64,000 bases of DNA from Anoxybacillus tepidamans PS2 (GCF_000620165.1 NZ_JHVN01000006.1:62001-126000); one strand, 5' to 3'. Positions 48,555 to 57,789 are shown, numbered from the stretch's first letter. A program made the numbers and translations. Notes: generated by a model not told the origin, from the sequence alone.

Positions 48555-49154
48555 ATGAATCGACAACGAGAAAAACTTTGGATATTATCTTGCATTAGTA
48601 GCCTGCTCGTGCTTTTTTACGAATTGTTTCAATGGGCAATCATAGACGTTGTTACGCCATTCTTCACCCCGTTCTTATGGTTGTTGGTATTCGGCTTTTT
48701 CTTTATTACAATGGTTCGCACTGTCATTCATTTGTTCAAAAATAAAGATTGGAAGCCAGCAGCGATCCACGCTGTGACGATACTGCTCCTCATTTTCTTC
48801 CCCTTCACCAAAATAACATTAAATCTTGACTTTAGGATGAACCAACAGGAGCGAGAACAAGTGGCGAAGATGGTGGAAAAAGGAGAGTTGCGGCCCAACG
48901 TATCGGGCGATGCAACATTGATTCGTTTGCCGAAGCAATACAAACAGCTTTCGAAAGGCGGGGGAGAGATTGTAATCGAGAGAAAAAACGGCAAATGCAT
49001 GGTTCTGTTCTTTACGTTTCGCGGGGTGCTAGATGGTTTTTCGGGATTTGTGTACTCACCCGACGACCAACCGCCTGCGAAACACGATTTTGCGGGCGAT
49101 TTTAAAGAAATTAAAAGAATGGACCGAAATTGGTATTGGGTTGCTTCCTATTAA
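48555..49154 (+). CDS. Hypothetical membrane protein
   Basis: The 199-residue product has three hydrophobic segments in its first 85 residues (LWILSCISSLLVLFYELFQW, FLWLLVFGFFFITMVRTVIHLF, AIHAVTILLLIFFPFTKI) and a soluble C-terminal domain of about 100 residues with KNGKCMVLFFTFRGVLDGFSGFVY and a terminal MDRNWYWVASY. I do not recognise a named family, though similar Bacillus proteins are common. ATG 48555 follows GAAGAGGAGATATGAG. Confidence 0.7.
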   Translation: MNRQREKLWILSCISSLLVLFYELFQWAIIDVVTPFFTPFLWLLVFGFFFITMVRTVIHLFKNKDWKPAAIHAVTILLLIFFPFTKITLNLDFRMNQQEREQVAKMVEKGELRPNVSGDATLIRLPKQYKQLSKGGGEIVIERKNGKCMVLFFTFRGVLDGFSGFVYSPDDQPPAKHDFAGDFKEIKRMDRNWYWVASY

Positions 49155-49220
49155 TCAAGCGCTATTGCACAGCGTGTAATGAGAAAATAGCAATCAAAAG
49201 GCAAACGACGACTAAAAGGA

Positions 49221-49253
49221 AAAAGCTCGGCCGCTACAGCCGAGCTTGTTTGT
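49221..49253. terminator. Bidirectional terminator
   Basis: AAGCTCGGC and GCCGAGCTT form a perfect 9-bp stem. On the minus strand a T-rich tail follows, closing fdhD, whose stop begins at 49253. Confidence 0.85.
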
Positions 49254-50038
49254 TATACAATAATTCGCTCTGGATGGGTGTAGATGTTCAACGTGGCGCC
49301 GCGAATAAAGCCGACGACGGTGATGCGCAAATCGTCGGCAAGCTGTAAAGCTAAATCAGTCGGCGCCGATTTCGACAGCACAATGCCCGCTCCCATTTTC
49401 GATACTTTCAATAACACTTCCGACGACACGCGGCCGCTAAACGCGACGAGTTTGTCGCGCATCGGAATCGAATGGCGCAGGCAATAGCCATAAATTTTAT
49501 CGAGCGCATTATGCCGACCGACATCGGAGCGGGCGATGACGATGCCGCTTTCGTCGCATAAAGCGGCGTTATGCACCCCGCCCGTTTCGCGAAAGACAAC
49601 ACTCCCGTTTTGTAACGTGTTCATAAGCGAAAAACATTGTTCGACTCCGATCTTGGTCGTCGACATGACCGTCTTGGCCGTTCTCACGTCGTTCAATAAA
49701 TAAAATTGCCGGCTTTTCCCGCAGCACGAACCGATAAACCGTTTGGAAAACGCCGAGCTCTCCGGCAGCGGCGCTAGTAAATCGACGTAGGCAAAGCCGC
49801 GCGGTTCATCGATTGTCAGCTTTTTGATATCGCCATAGGAACGAATAACGCCCTCAGAAGCGAGAAAGCCGATGACGAGCTCATCAAGATGCTCCGGCGA
49901 ACAGACGAGGGTGGCGAATTCCTGCCCATTAACGACAATCGTCAACGGATATTCCCGCACAATGGCATCTTCTTGTTCGGAAAGCTCGCCTTCCATATAT
50001 TTATAGATTTTTTTAGTGATCATTATTTCTAAATCCAA
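49253..50038 (-). CDS. fdhD: Formate dehydrogenase accessory sulfurtransferase FdhD
   Basis: The 261-residue product passes sulfur from a cysteine desulfurase to the molybdenum cofactor, needed for active formate dehydrogenases. It has EYPLTIVVNGQEFATLVCSPEHLDELVIGFLASEGVI, the cysteine loop GSCCGKSR, ETGGVHNAALCD, ARSDVGRHNALDK and SGRVSSEVLLKVSKMG. The best start is TTG 50038, 5 bases after AAGGTGG. It diverges from the molybdoenzyme gene across a 112-base gap, so the two are probably coexpressed. Confidence 0.93.
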   Translation of the reverse strand: MDLEIMITKKIYKYMEGELSEQEDAIVREYPLTIVVNGQEFATLVCSPEHLDELVIGFLASEGVIRSYGDIKKLTIDEPRGFAYVDLLAPLPESSAFSKRFIGSCCGKSRQFYLLNDVRTAKTVMSTTKIGVEQCFSLMNTLQNGSVVFRETGGVHNAALCDESGIVIARSDVGRHNALDKIYGYCLRHSIPMRDKLVAFSGRVSSEVLLKVSKMGAGIVLSKSAPTDLALQLADDLRITVVGFIRGATLNIYTHPERIIV

Positions 50039-50150
50039 TCATTCCACCTTCTTTTGTTGAGAAAATAAGACTAGATGATATAATAATACTACGAAAATCG
50101 TAAAATTGTTTTGAAAATTGAATGCGTTTGCATAAAAAGGGAGGTCCATA

Positions 50151-52484
50151 ATGGGAAAAACGAAACATACCGGGCCGATCAAGTTAGACAAAAGCCCGAA
50201 CCCTTCGCTTTGGGCAAGTTTGTTGCCGATGGGAATCGGAAAAGTGAAACCGCATCATATTCGCGATACATTAAAAGTTGTTTGGGAAAATAAAGATCAA
50301 TTATCGTATGCGTACCGCATTTTAACGCAAGGGGTGTGCGACGGCTGCGCGCTCGGCGTGTCCGGGCTTCGCGATCAAACGTTGACTGGGCCGCATCTTT
50401 GCACGACGCGTTTAAATGTGCTTCGACTCAATACGATGCCGGCAATCGATCCGAAATGGCTCGAAGATGTCGACGAACTGCGGAAAATGGACAGTACAGA
50501 GCTGCGCAAGCTCGGCCGCATTCCGTATCCGCTGTCGCGAAAGCCGGGAGAAAAAAAGTTTACGAGGATTAGCTGGGATGAGGCGCTTAATCGGATAGCA
50601 AGAAAAATGCGCTCGCTTGATCCAAAGCAATTTGCTTTTTATTTAACAGCGCGCGGTATTACAAATGAAGTTTATTACACGGCGGCAAAAACGGCGCGGT
50701 TTTTAGGTACGAATAACATCGACAACGCCTCGCGCATTTGTCATTCCCCGAGTAAAACAGCGTTAAAGCGTTCGCTTGGCATCGGCGCTTCGAGCTGCAG
50801 CTATAAAGATTGGATCGGCACGGACGTCCTTGTCTTTTGGGGGTCGGTTGCCGCGAATAACCAGCCGGTTTCGACGAAATATATGTATGCCGCCAAAAAA
50901 GCGGGTACGAAAATTATTGTCATCAATCCATACCGCGAGCCGGCGATGGAGAACTATTGGATTCCTTCGATTTGGGAAAGCGCGCTGTTTGGCACGAAAA
51001 TCGCCGACGATTTTTATCAAGTGAATATCGGAGGGGACATTGCCTTTATCAATGGCGTCATCAAGCATTGGTTTGAGATGGAAGACGCGATTGATTGGGA
51101 GTTTGTTGCGAAGCATACGAATGGTGTCGAAGAATTGCGGGAACATGTAGCGAAATATGACTGGGAGACGCTCGAGAAGTCATCGGGGCTATCGAAAGAG
51201 CGGATGTACGAGTTTGCGAGATTGCTAGCGGACGCGAAATCGGCGGTGTTCGTCTGGAGCATGGGGCTCACGCAGCATCGCTTCGGCACAGATAATGTGT
51301 CGCAAGTCGTCAATCTCGCCTTGCTTCGCGGGTTTATCGGCCGTGAACATTGCGGCGTTATGCCGATTCGCGGCCATAGCGGCGTGCAAGGTTCCGGGGA
51401 AATGGGAGCCGACCCGTTTGTCCTTCCGGGCGGCGAGTTTGACGAGGAAAACATCGCCCGCTTGGAACAAATATGGGGCTTTCCGATTCCGCGCTGGCAA
51501 GGAGACACAATCGGGCAAACGATTGAAAACATCTTGCTTCCAGATGGCCATGAACGAAAAGTGAAACTGCTGTATACGAGCGGCGGCAATTTCCTTGAGA
51601 CGATGCCGAATCCTGATTTCGTCCGCGAGGCTCTTGAACAGCTGGAGATGCGCGTGCATCAAGATATTATTTTTAACACATCGACGCTTCTTGATGCGAA
51701 AGAAGAAGTCATTATTTTGCCGGCGATGACGCGGTATGAGCAGCCGGGCGGCGGCACTTCGACCAGCACGGAGCGAATGGTCTATTTCAGTCCGGAAATC
51801 GACGGCCCGCGCATCGGTGAAGCACGCGCCGAATGGGAGATTTATGTCGATCTCGCCTCTAGAGTCAAGCCGGAACAAAAGCATCTTATCGAGTTTCAAA
51901 ACGCCCAGCAAATTCGCGACGAAATTGCGGTGGCCAACCGAAACTACGACGGCATTCAACATTTACGGAAAAAAGGTGATGTGTTTCAATGGGGCGGCGC
52001 GTGGCTTTGTGAAGGCGGCATATGCCCGACCCCAGACGGCCGCGGAAACCTTATTCCGATCGAATTGCCGGAGCTGCGCAAGACGGAAGGCAGCTTTTTC
52101 GTCACAACAAGGCGGGGCAAGCAGTTCAACTCGATGATCTATAGCGAGAAAGATCCGTTTAACAATGCCGACCGTTATGATATTTTGTTGAACGAAGAAG
52201 ACGCCAAATCGCTCCATATTCGCGAAGGTGAATCGATCGTTGTGTACAACCGGCATGGCATGATGCAAGGGCGCGCCAAGTACGCGGACGTCAAACGCGG
52301 CAACATCGCCGTCTATTGGCCGGAAGGGAATGTGCTCATTCCAAAAGGAGTGTATGAAACGTACGCGCACATTCCGGAATACAATACGGTGGCGATCGTT
52401 GAAAAAGCGGAGCATTACCACGCGCAAAAGGATCAAAACTATGCGGAAAAACGGATTGAAGAACTAGAAATGAACGTTGAATAA
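50151..52484 (+). CDS. FdhF/YdeP-family molybdopterin oxidoreductase
   Basis: The 777-residue protein has a molybdopterin oxidoreductase core and a C-terminal dinucleotide-binding domain. Near the N-terminus GVCDGCALGVSG (C63, C66) replaces the usual four-cysteine FeS motif, as in the FdhF/YdeP subfamily. Other signatures are KKFTRISWDEALNRIARKM, TNNIDNASRICHSP, IRGHSGVQGSGEMGADPF and TSTERMVYFSP. No selenocysteine codon is needed to read through. The adjacent fdhD suggests formate dehydrogenase activity, but YdeP-type members have uncertain substrates. No electron-transfer subunit gene is near. AAAAGGGAGG precedes the ATG. Confidence 0.9.
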   Translation: MGKTKHTGPIKLDKSPNPSLWASLLPMGIGKVKPHHIRDTLKVVWENKDQLSYAYRILTQGVCDGCALGVSGLRDQTLTGPHLCTTRLNVLRLNTMPAIDPKWLEDVDELRKMDSTELRKLGRIPYPLSRKPGEKKFTRISWDEALNRIARKMRSLDPKQFAFYLTARGITNEVYYTAAKTARFLGTNNIDNASRICHSPSKTALKRSLGIGASSCSYKDWIGTDVLVFWGSVAANNQPVSTKYMYAAKKAGTKIIVINPYREPAMENYWIPSIWESALFGTKIADDFYQVNIGGDIAFINGVIKHWFEMEDAIDWEFVAKHTNGVEELREHVAKYDWETLEKSSGLSKERMYEFARLLADAKSAVFVWSMGLTQHRFGTDNVSQVVNLALLRGFIGREHCGVMPIRGHSGVQGSGEMGADPFVLPGGEFDEENIARLEQIWGFPIPRWQGDTIGQTIENILLPDGHERKVKLLYTSGGNFLETMPNPDFVREALEQLEMRVHQDIIFNTSTLLDAKEEVIILPAMTRYEQPGGGTSTSTERMVYFSPEIDGPRIGEARAEWEIYVDLASRVKPEQKHLIEFQNAQQIRDEIAVANRNYDGIQHLRKKGDVFQWGGAWLCEGGICPTPDGRGNLIPIELPELRKTEGSFFVTTRRGKQFNSMIYSEKDPFNNADRYDILLNEEDAKSLHIREGESIVVYNRHGMMQGRAKYADVKRGNIAVYWPEGNVLIPKGVYETYAHIPEYNTVAIVEKAEHYHAQKDQNYAEKRIEELEMNVE

Positions 52485-52495
52485 TGTTCACGAAA

Positions 52496-52534
52496 GAGCC
52501 ATTCCTTCTTAATAGAGGGAATGGCTCCATTTTT
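52496..52534 (+). terminator. Intrinsic terminator
   Basis: GAGCCATTCC and GGAATGGCTC form a perfect 10-bp stem, then CCATTTTT-like tail. Confidence 0.85.
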
Positions 52535-52603
52535 ATGAAATATCATAAAATGGTAAATCATTGAGAAAATAAGGGCATAGGCTTCAAAAGGAGGGGGAGA
52601 GGT

Positions 52604-53446
52604 ATGACCGGCATCAAAGTGATCGTGTTTGATTTGGATGGCACATTGTATGAAGACACGCACCATTTTGATTATTACGCTGAGCGGATTGAGAAGCGGC
52701 TAGACAAAGAAAAGCAAGCATTGTTTCGCCATGATTATGAAACGGTGCTGTCTGGAGCGCATCCGCTGAAAATTGGGACCATTTACGATGTGAAACACGA
52801 TGCGATTCTCACTGTTGATCGGAACGACATGGTTGTTGCTGTTTATAACTGGGACGGAACAGCATGGCCAGTTGAACGCGTCAAACAACAGTATGCAAAA
52901 CGAGTAACCGTTGACTTGGACATGATGTTAAGCATTGGGGATTTATGGTGGGTGCCGAAAGCGATCGGTTCTCATTACGGATTGACGGACCAAGACACGT
53001 ATGCTGCCTTTCTAGAAACGAGAGCGTTTATGATGAGCCCCCATTTCACAATGAAGCGTATCGCCGGGTTGGCTGAACTGCTGCAGAAACTCGGCCGCAC
53101 CATCGCTTTAGTGCTGATGACAAACAGCCCCGAGCCCGACAGCGAAGCGATTTTGGAGAAGCTCGGGCTTGCAAAACTGTTCCACCAAAAAATCTTTCGC
53201 GCCCGAAAGCCTATCGACACCGTCAAACATTTAAAAACAATCGCGGAACAGTTTCACGCTAGTTACGAAGAAATGATCAGCGTCGGCGACAACTGGCGAA
53301 ACGATATCGCTCCTGCCAAACAGCTTGGGTGTCAAACGATTTATATCGATCCGCATCAGATTGGAACGGATGGAAGCGCTGATGTTGTCGTCGGGAGAAT
53401 AACAGATTGCTTGAACGTGTTGCGAAATTTGTTGCCTGACAATTAG
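52604..53446 (+). CDS. HAD-superfamily hydrolase
   Basis: The 280-residue product opens VIVFDLDGTLYEDTHHF with the nucleophilic aspartate (DLDGT), has LVLMTNSPEPDSEAILEKLGL (motif II Thr), the lysine in RARKPIDTVKHL, and ISVGDNWRNDIAPAKQLG (motif IV). Between motifs I and II sits a large helical cap of about 120 residues. It would hydrolyse a phosphate ester; the substrate is unknown. Start ATG follows AAGGAGGGGGAGAGG. Confidence 0.88.
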   Translation: MTGIKVIVFDLDGTLYEDTHHFDYYAERIEKRLDKEKQALFRHDYETVLSGAHPLKIGTIYDVKHDAILTVDRNDMVVAVYNWDGTAWPVERVKQQYAKRVTVDLDMMLSIGDLWWVPKAIGSHYGLTDQDTYAAFLETRAFMMSPHFTMKRIAGLAELLQKLGRTIALVLMTNSPEPDSEAILEKLGLAKLFHQKIFRARKPIDTVKHLKTIAEQFHASYEEMISVGDNWRNDIAPAKQLGCQTIYIDPHQIGTDGSADVVVGRITDCLNVLRNLLPDN

Positions 53447-53468
53447 AACTGTATTTGACGTATCCCCC

Positions 53469-53514
53469 GAGAAGTCTCCCACCTCTAAATGGAATGTAGG
53501 TGGGAGAGGTTCAT
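53469..53514 (+). repeat. Hairpin element, copy B (IS200/IS605-end-like)
   Basis: GAGAAGTCTCCCACCTCTAA, then ATGGAATGTAGGTGGGAG and a terminal GGTTCAT. CTCCCACCT and AGGTGGGAG form a perfect 9-bp stem. It is the best-preserved copy and lies between the convergent HAD and ymaF genes, where it may also act as a terminator-like hairpin. Confidence 0.75.
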
Positions 53515-53521
53515 CATGCAT

Positions 53522-53860
53522 TTATTTCGTCCCCGGCGCCGGTTTATCCACTCCAGTCACGCGATGGCGATGGCCGTGGTCTTCCGATGTGTAAAAATCG
53601 TAATAATGCACGTGCATGCCGTTCCCGACAGGAATAGCAGGTCCCGAATAGGCGCGGTAATAATGGGTATGACCGTCTTCGAATAGCACGTAGCCCTCCG
53701 TATAATGAATGTGACTTCCATCTTCCGTCGGGATCGGAGGGGAGGTGACATCGAGGCATTGGTGCACGTGTCCGCCTTCAACAGAAGTATAATCAACGGA
53801 ACCATGGTTGTGATTTGGGACAAAGCCGGACACAAAATCGTCTTTTCCCACTCTTTTCAT
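53522..53860 (-). CDS. ymaF: YmaF family histidine-rich protein
   Basis: The 112-residue product is a run of short repeats with alternating histidines: PNHNHGSVDYTSVEGGHVHQ, DGSHIHYTEGYVLFEDGHTHYY, NGMHVHYYDFYTSEDHGHRHRV. This is the YmaF family of Bacillus; the repeated HxH pairs suggest metal binding or a coat-type structural role, neither shown. ATG 53860 lies 5 bases after GGGGTGTT-type sequence; the long frame to 54271 is spurious because it crosses the divergent ykoS gene. Confidence 0.85.
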   Translation of the reverse strand: MKRVGKDDFVSGFVPNHNHGSVDYTSVEGGHVHQCLDVTSPPIPTEDGSHIHYTEGYVLFEDGHTHYYRAYSGPAIPVGNGMHVHYYDFYTSEDHGHRHRVTGVDKPAPGTK

Positions 53861-54029
53861 CATAACACCCCGTTTCAAAAAATGAATGTGCATGACGCTA
53901 TTACTGTTGTATGAAATGTAAAAAACAATCATGACTTGTAGACAGGATATTTTATACAATTTGTCTGTATATTTTCCTCTTTTTGTTAAAAAATAATGAA
54001 GACATTTTTTAGACGGGGGGAGAGAAGAA

Positions 54030-55697
54030 ATGACGATAACAGAAAGGCGACTTTTGTTCTTCTCATTCCTTGCGATCGCTTTGTTTGTGTCGCCATATTT
54101 TATTTTGGGCGAAGATGCGCATATGCGAGTGCATGACAATTTGGACTCGAACATTGCTTGGTACAAAGTGTTGGCGAACAGCGGCGAACTGTTTGGGCCA
54201 GTGGGAGCGGTCATTCCGCAAATCATTAACGGTCTGCCGCGGAATGCGTTCGGAACGGAGTTTAGCGGCATCGTTTGGCTGCACGCCTTGTTTCCATCGA
54301 TTTACGCTTATGGGCTCAGCCAACTGGTGACGCGAGTGTTTGCCTTTATCGGGATGTACTTATTGCTAAAAAAACATGTCATAAAAGCGCCGGAGTGGGC
54401 ATGGATTCGCATCGGCGTGTCGCTCGCTTTTGCCTTGACGCCATTTTGGCCGTCCGGGATGTTGAGCACATTAGGCATGCCGCTTGCGCTTTGGGCGTTT
54501 TTAAACATCCGCGCCGGAGAACGTTCATCGGTCAACTACATTGTATTAACGCTGCTGCCGCTTTACTCTAGTCTCGTACTCGGCTTTTTCTTTTTTCTAA
54601 GCGCGCTGGGAATATGGTGGCTTGTCGATGTCATCCGCTACAAAAGATGGAACGTCCGCTTTTTGTTGGCGATTGCATATATGACAGTGCTTTATTTAGC
54701 TGTCGATTATCGGCTTGTACATTCTCTGTTATTTTCTGAAGAACCGACGAGCCGCGACGAATATTTTCATGCCCGTCTGTCGTTTTGGCATGCGGTTCGC
54801 CTTACATTCAAAAACTATGTTTTAGGCCATAACCATGTGATGACGGTGCATGGACTCGTCATCTTGCCAATTACATTTTTAGCGTTGTACGTTGTCTGGA
54901 AAGAAAAACGATGGCAGCAAGAAAAAACATTTTTATTTCTTCATGTCTTGAATTTTGCGCTTTCCACATGGTATGCATTTTGGTTTTATAAAGGCTGGCT
55001 GCCGCTGACGGAGCGATTCGACCTTCTTGATAAATTTAATTTTGCTCGCTATCACTTTTTGCGTCCGATGGTCATTTATGTTTTGTTTGCGCTTTCATTA
55101 AAAATCATCTGGCGGCAAGGAAGAACGTGGAGGAACATTGGATGGGCGGCGCTTGTGGCGCAACTCGCCGTTTTAATATTGTTTAACGAAGAAATCGTAT
55201 ATAAAAACAAACCATCCTTTCGCGAGTTTTACGCGGAAAAGCAATTTGCTGAAATCAAACGGTATATTGGCCGTCCGGTCGATACATACCGCGTCGCCAG
55301 CATCGGCATCCACCCGGCCATTGCCCAATATAACGGGTTTTACACGTTAGATACGTACAACAATTTTTATCCGCTTTCGTACAAGCACAAATTTCGCCAA
55401 ATCATCGCCCCTGAACTAGCAAAAAACAGCGTATTGCGCGAGTATTTTGATGAATGGGGCGGGCGCTGCTACATATTTGTCGACGAACTCGGCAAGCATT
55501 ACATGTTTAAAAAAGATTCGAAGAGAAAAATTAAACATTTGCAGCTTAATATAAATGTATTTCGCGAGATGGGCGGGCGCTACATTTTTTCAGCGCTGCC
55601 GATCGAGAATGCTGCAAGCAATCAGTTAAAGCTAGAAAAAGTGTTTCGATCGAAGGAATCAGCATGGACGATTTATTTATATAAAGTGACATCATAG
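54030..55697 (+). CDS. ykoS: YkoS-like polytopic membrane protein (DUF6044)
   Basis: The 555-residue protein has about ten hydrophobic segments followed by a soluble C-terminal domain of about 150 residues. Landmarks are the early loop GEDAHMRVHDNLDSNIAWYK, with Asp residues as in glycosyltransferase-C type membrane enzymes, LPRNAFGTEF, and the late TYRVASIGIHPAIAQYNGFYTLDTYNNFYPL. Its order with the next gene reproduces ykoS-ykoT of B. subtilis. A role in adding sugars to a lipid or polymer is inferred from the partner. The ATG follows GGGGGGAGAG. Confidence 0.82.
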   Translation: MTITERRLLFFSFLAIALFVSPYFILGEDAHMRVHDNLDSNIAWYKVLANSGELFGPVGAVIPQIINGLPRNAFGTEFSGIVWLHALFPSIYAYGLSQLVTRVFAFIGMYLLLKKHVIKAPEWAWIRIGVSLAFALTPFWPSGMLSTLGMPLALWAFLNIRAGERSSVNYIVLTLLPLYSSLVLGFFFFLSALGIWWLVDVIRYKRWNVRFLLAIAYMTVLYLAVDYRLVHSLLFSEEPTSRDEYFHARLSFWHAVRLTFKNYVLGHNHVMTVHGLVILPITFLALYVVWKEKRWQQEKTFLFLHVLNFALSTWYAFWFYKGWLPLTERFDLLDKFNFARYHFLRPMVIYVLFALSLKIIWRQGRTWRNIGWAALVAQLAVLILFNEEIVYKNKPSFREFYAEKQFAEIKRYIGRPVDTYRVASIGIHPAIAQYNGFYTLDTYNNFYPLSYKHKFRQIIAPELAKNSVLREYFDEWGGRCYIFVDELGKHYMFKKDSKRKIKHLQLNINVFREMGGRYIFSALPIENAASNQLKLEKVFRSKESAWTIYLYKVTS

Positions 55698-55710
55698 GGA
55701 GGCGAGCTTT

Positions 55711-56724
55711 GTGAACGAACCTGTTCTCACCATTGTGGTACCTTGCTATAACGAAGAAGAAGTGCTGCCGGAAACGATTCGGCAGCTGCGCGAACTGCGG
55801 GAACAGCTCGTGGGCGAACGGCTGATTTCCGAGAACAGCACCTTATTATTTGTCGATGATGGAAGCCGCGATGCGACATGGACGATCATTTATAAAGCAA
55901 GTCTGCGTTACCCGGAGGTCAAAGGGGTCAAACTCGCCCGCAATGCAGGCCATCAAAATGCGCTGTTAGCTGGCTTGTTTTCTGCTAAAACTCGCTCCGA
56001 CTGCATCGTGTCGATTGACGCGGATTTACAAGATGATATTTCAGTCATTCGTGAATTCATTAAAAAATTCCATGAGGGATATGAAATTGTGTATGGCGTG
56101 CGCAACAAGCGCGATACGGACACATTCTTTAAACGCCATACGGCCCAAGGGTTTTATCGGCTCATGAAAGCGATGGGGGTCCATCTTGTATACAATCACG
56201 CCGATTATCGGCTAATGAGTAGACGCGCGGTCGAAGAGTTGGAACGATTTGAAGAAGCCAATTTGTTCTTGCGCGGCATCGTCCCGCTTCTCGGATTTCG
56301 TTCGACCGTTGTTTATTATGAGCGAAAGGAACGGTTGGCGGGCGAAACGAAATATCCGCTGAAGAAGATGATTTCTTTTGCCCTTGATGGCATTACTTCT
56401 TTTAGTATTACACCGATCCGCTTGATTTCGCTAATGGGTTTTATCTCGTTTTTTGTGAGCCTCCTGTTTGGTGCTTATTTTCTATTTTTAAAATGGACCG
56501 GTCACACGCAAACAGGCTGGACCTCGCTGATTACATCGATTTGGCTTCTCGGCGGGCTTCAGCTGATCGCCTTTGGCTTAATCGGGGAATATATCGGGAA
56601 AATTTATAAAGAAACAAAACGCCGTCCTCGCTATATTGTTGATTTAGATTTATTTAATTTGCCCATGCCTCTTTCTTTCCTTGCCGATGAACCGAAAGCA
56701 GTAGAGCAGTCCACCAAGCGATAG
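55711..56724 (+). CDS. ykoT: YkoT-like membrane glycosyltransferase (GT2)
   Basis: The 337-residue protein has a GT2 domain (residues about 5-230; LTIVVPCYNEEEVLPETI, FVDDGSRDATW, KGVKLARNAGHQNALLAGL, SIDADLQDD, NHADYRLMSRRAVE) and two C-terminal transmembrane helices with the conserved IGEYIGKIYKETKRRPRYIV end. This is the dolichol-phosphate-mannose-synthase-like class that transfers a sugar to undecaprenyl phosphate. YkoS would be the likely acceptor-side membrane enzyme. The start is GTG 55711, 13 bases after the ykoS stop, after AGGGAGGCGAG. Confidence 0.9.
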   Translation: MNEPVLTIVVPCYNEEEVLPETIRQLRELREQLVGERLISENSTLLFVDDGSRDATWTIIYKASLRYPEVKGVKLARNAGHQNALLAGLFSAKTRSDCIVSIDADLQDDISVIREFIKKFHEGYEIVYGVRNKRDTDTFFKRHTAQGFYRLMKAMGVHLVYNHADYRLMSRRAVEELERFEEANLFLRGIVPLLGFRSTVVYYERKERLAGETKYPLKKMISFALDGITSFSITPIRLISLMGFISFFVSLLFGAYFLFLKWTGHTQTGWTSLITSIWLLGGLQLIAFGLIGEYIGKIYKETKRRPRYIVDLDLFNLPMPLSFLADEPKAVEQSTKR

Positions 56725-56743
56725 ATAAATAGCGATTTTTCGC

Positions 56744-56772
56744 TTGCATTCTTTTGCAAGAAGGAGTAGACT
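56744..56772 (+). promoter_or_regulatory. Promoter of the thi operon
   Basis: TTGCAT (56744-56749) and TAGACT (56767-56772) are 17 bases apart, placing the transcript start just before the riboswitch. Confidence 0.6.
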
Positions 56773-56793
56773 GGGCTTGTAAACAGCATACGA

Positions 56794-56886
56794 ACGCGGG
56801 AGTCTGTGGAATCAGGCTGAGAGTACGACTAATCCGTCGTTGACCGTTTGAACCTGTTGGGTAATGCCAGCGCAGGGAAAGTGAGG
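56794..56886 (+). promoter_or_regulatory. TPP riboswitch (THI box)
   Basis: The conserved THI-box parts are present in order: CGCGGGAG at the 5' side, CAGGCTGAGAG, a variable stem, GAACCTG, then GGGTAATGCCAGCGCAGGGA. It senses thiamine pyrophosphate. A hairpin with a T run follows 15 bases later, so regulation is by premature termination ahead of thiM. Confidence 0.95.
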
Positions 56887-56901
56887 ACAAAAGAAATGGG
56901 T

Positions 56902-56935
56902 GCACTTTGCCTAGGCGCAAAGTGCCTTTTTATTT
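56902..56935 (+). terminator. Riboswitch terminator
   Basis: GCACTTTGC and GCAAAGTGC form a 9-bp stem with a 6-base loop, followed by CTTTTTATT. It is the expression platform of the TPP riboswitch. Confidence 0.9.
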
Positions 56936-56965
56936 GTAAGAACAATAAGGGGGAGGATGAACACG

Positions 56966-57775
56966 ATGGATATGCAACGTGCTGCGGAAGTGTTAGAAAA
57001 GGTACGAAAAACGAATCCGCTCGTCCATAATATCACGAATGTTGTTGTGACGAATTTTACGGCAAACGGCCTGCTCGCGCTAGGCGCCTCGCCGGTCATG
57101 GCTTATGCCAAAGAAGAGGTGGCCGATATGGCGAAATTGGCGGGAGCGCTTGTGTTAAATATCGGGACGTTAAATGAAACAGAAGTCGAAGCAATGTTGA
57201 TTGCTGGTAAAGCGGCAAACGAACATGGCGTGCCGGTCATTTTCGATCCGGTTGGGGCAGGAGCGACGCCATACCGCACGGAAACGGCCCGCAGAATCAC
57301 TCGCGAATTAAATGTTTCGGTCATTCGTGGCAATGCGGCAGAAATCGCTAACGTCATCGGCGAACAGTGGGAGATTAAAGGCGTTGATGCCGCCGAAGGA
57401 AACGGCGATGTTGTAGCGCTGGCGAAAAAGGCAGCCGAGCAACTAAAAGCGGTCGTCGCTGTGACTGGAAAAGATGATGTCGTCACAGATGGCCAAACGA
57501 CATACGTCATTCAGAACGGCCATCCGCTTTTAACAAAAGTGACGGGAACAGGATGCCTTGTCACGTCTGTCATCGGAGCGTTTGCCGCGGTTGAACAAAA
57601 TCTTGTGTTTGCCGCAACATCGGCGCTTGTCAGCTACGGAGTGGCGGCGCAAATCGCGGCAAGCGAAGCGGCGGAACAGGGGCCTGGAAGCTTTCAAATC
57701 GCCTTTTTAAATCAACTTGCCAAAGTGGGAGCAGATGAAATCGTTCGATACGGCTCTTTTACAAAAATAGGATGA
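56966..57775 (+). CDS. thiM: Hydroxyethylthiazole kinase
   Basis: The product of about 269 residues phosphorylates the thiazole moiety 4-methyl-5-(2-hydroxyethyl)thiazole for thiamine salvage. It has [67 protein letters not shown] and the anion-hole motif [18 protein letters not shown] lies 9-10 bases before ATG 56966; an ATG at 56957 is too close. It is the first gene of thiM-thiD-thiE below the TPP riboswitch. Confidence 0.94.
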   Translation: MDMQRAAEVLEKVRKTNPLVHNITNVVVTNFTANGLLALGASPVMAYAKEEVADMAKLAGALVLNIGTLNETEVEAMLIAGKAANEHGVPVIFDPVGAGATPYRTETARRITRELNVSVIRGNAAEIANVIGEQWEIKGVDAAEGNGDVVALAKKAAEQLKAVVAVTGKDDVVTDGQTTYVIQNGHPLLTKVTGTGCLVTSVIGAFAAVEQNLVFAATSALVSYGVAAQIAASEAAEQGPGSFQIAFLNQLAKVGADEIVRYGSFTKIG

Positions 57776-57789
57776 AGGGGAGAGTAGTT

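Noticed and set aside
50335-50352. Selenocysteine or truncated FeS motif in the molybdoenzyme as a defect
   Set aside because: The CDGCALG form is normal for the FdhF/YdeP subfamily, and no in-frame TGA occurs.
51225-51962. A 245-codon open frame on the minus strand inside the molybdoenzyme gene
   Set aside because: It is antisense to a clearly conserved gene, has no ribosome site, and its composition is that of a codon shadow.
53522-54271. A 249-codon version of ymaF reading upstream
   Set aside because: The extra N-terminal part is antisense to ykoS and its promoter region; the family match and ribosome site support a start at 53860.
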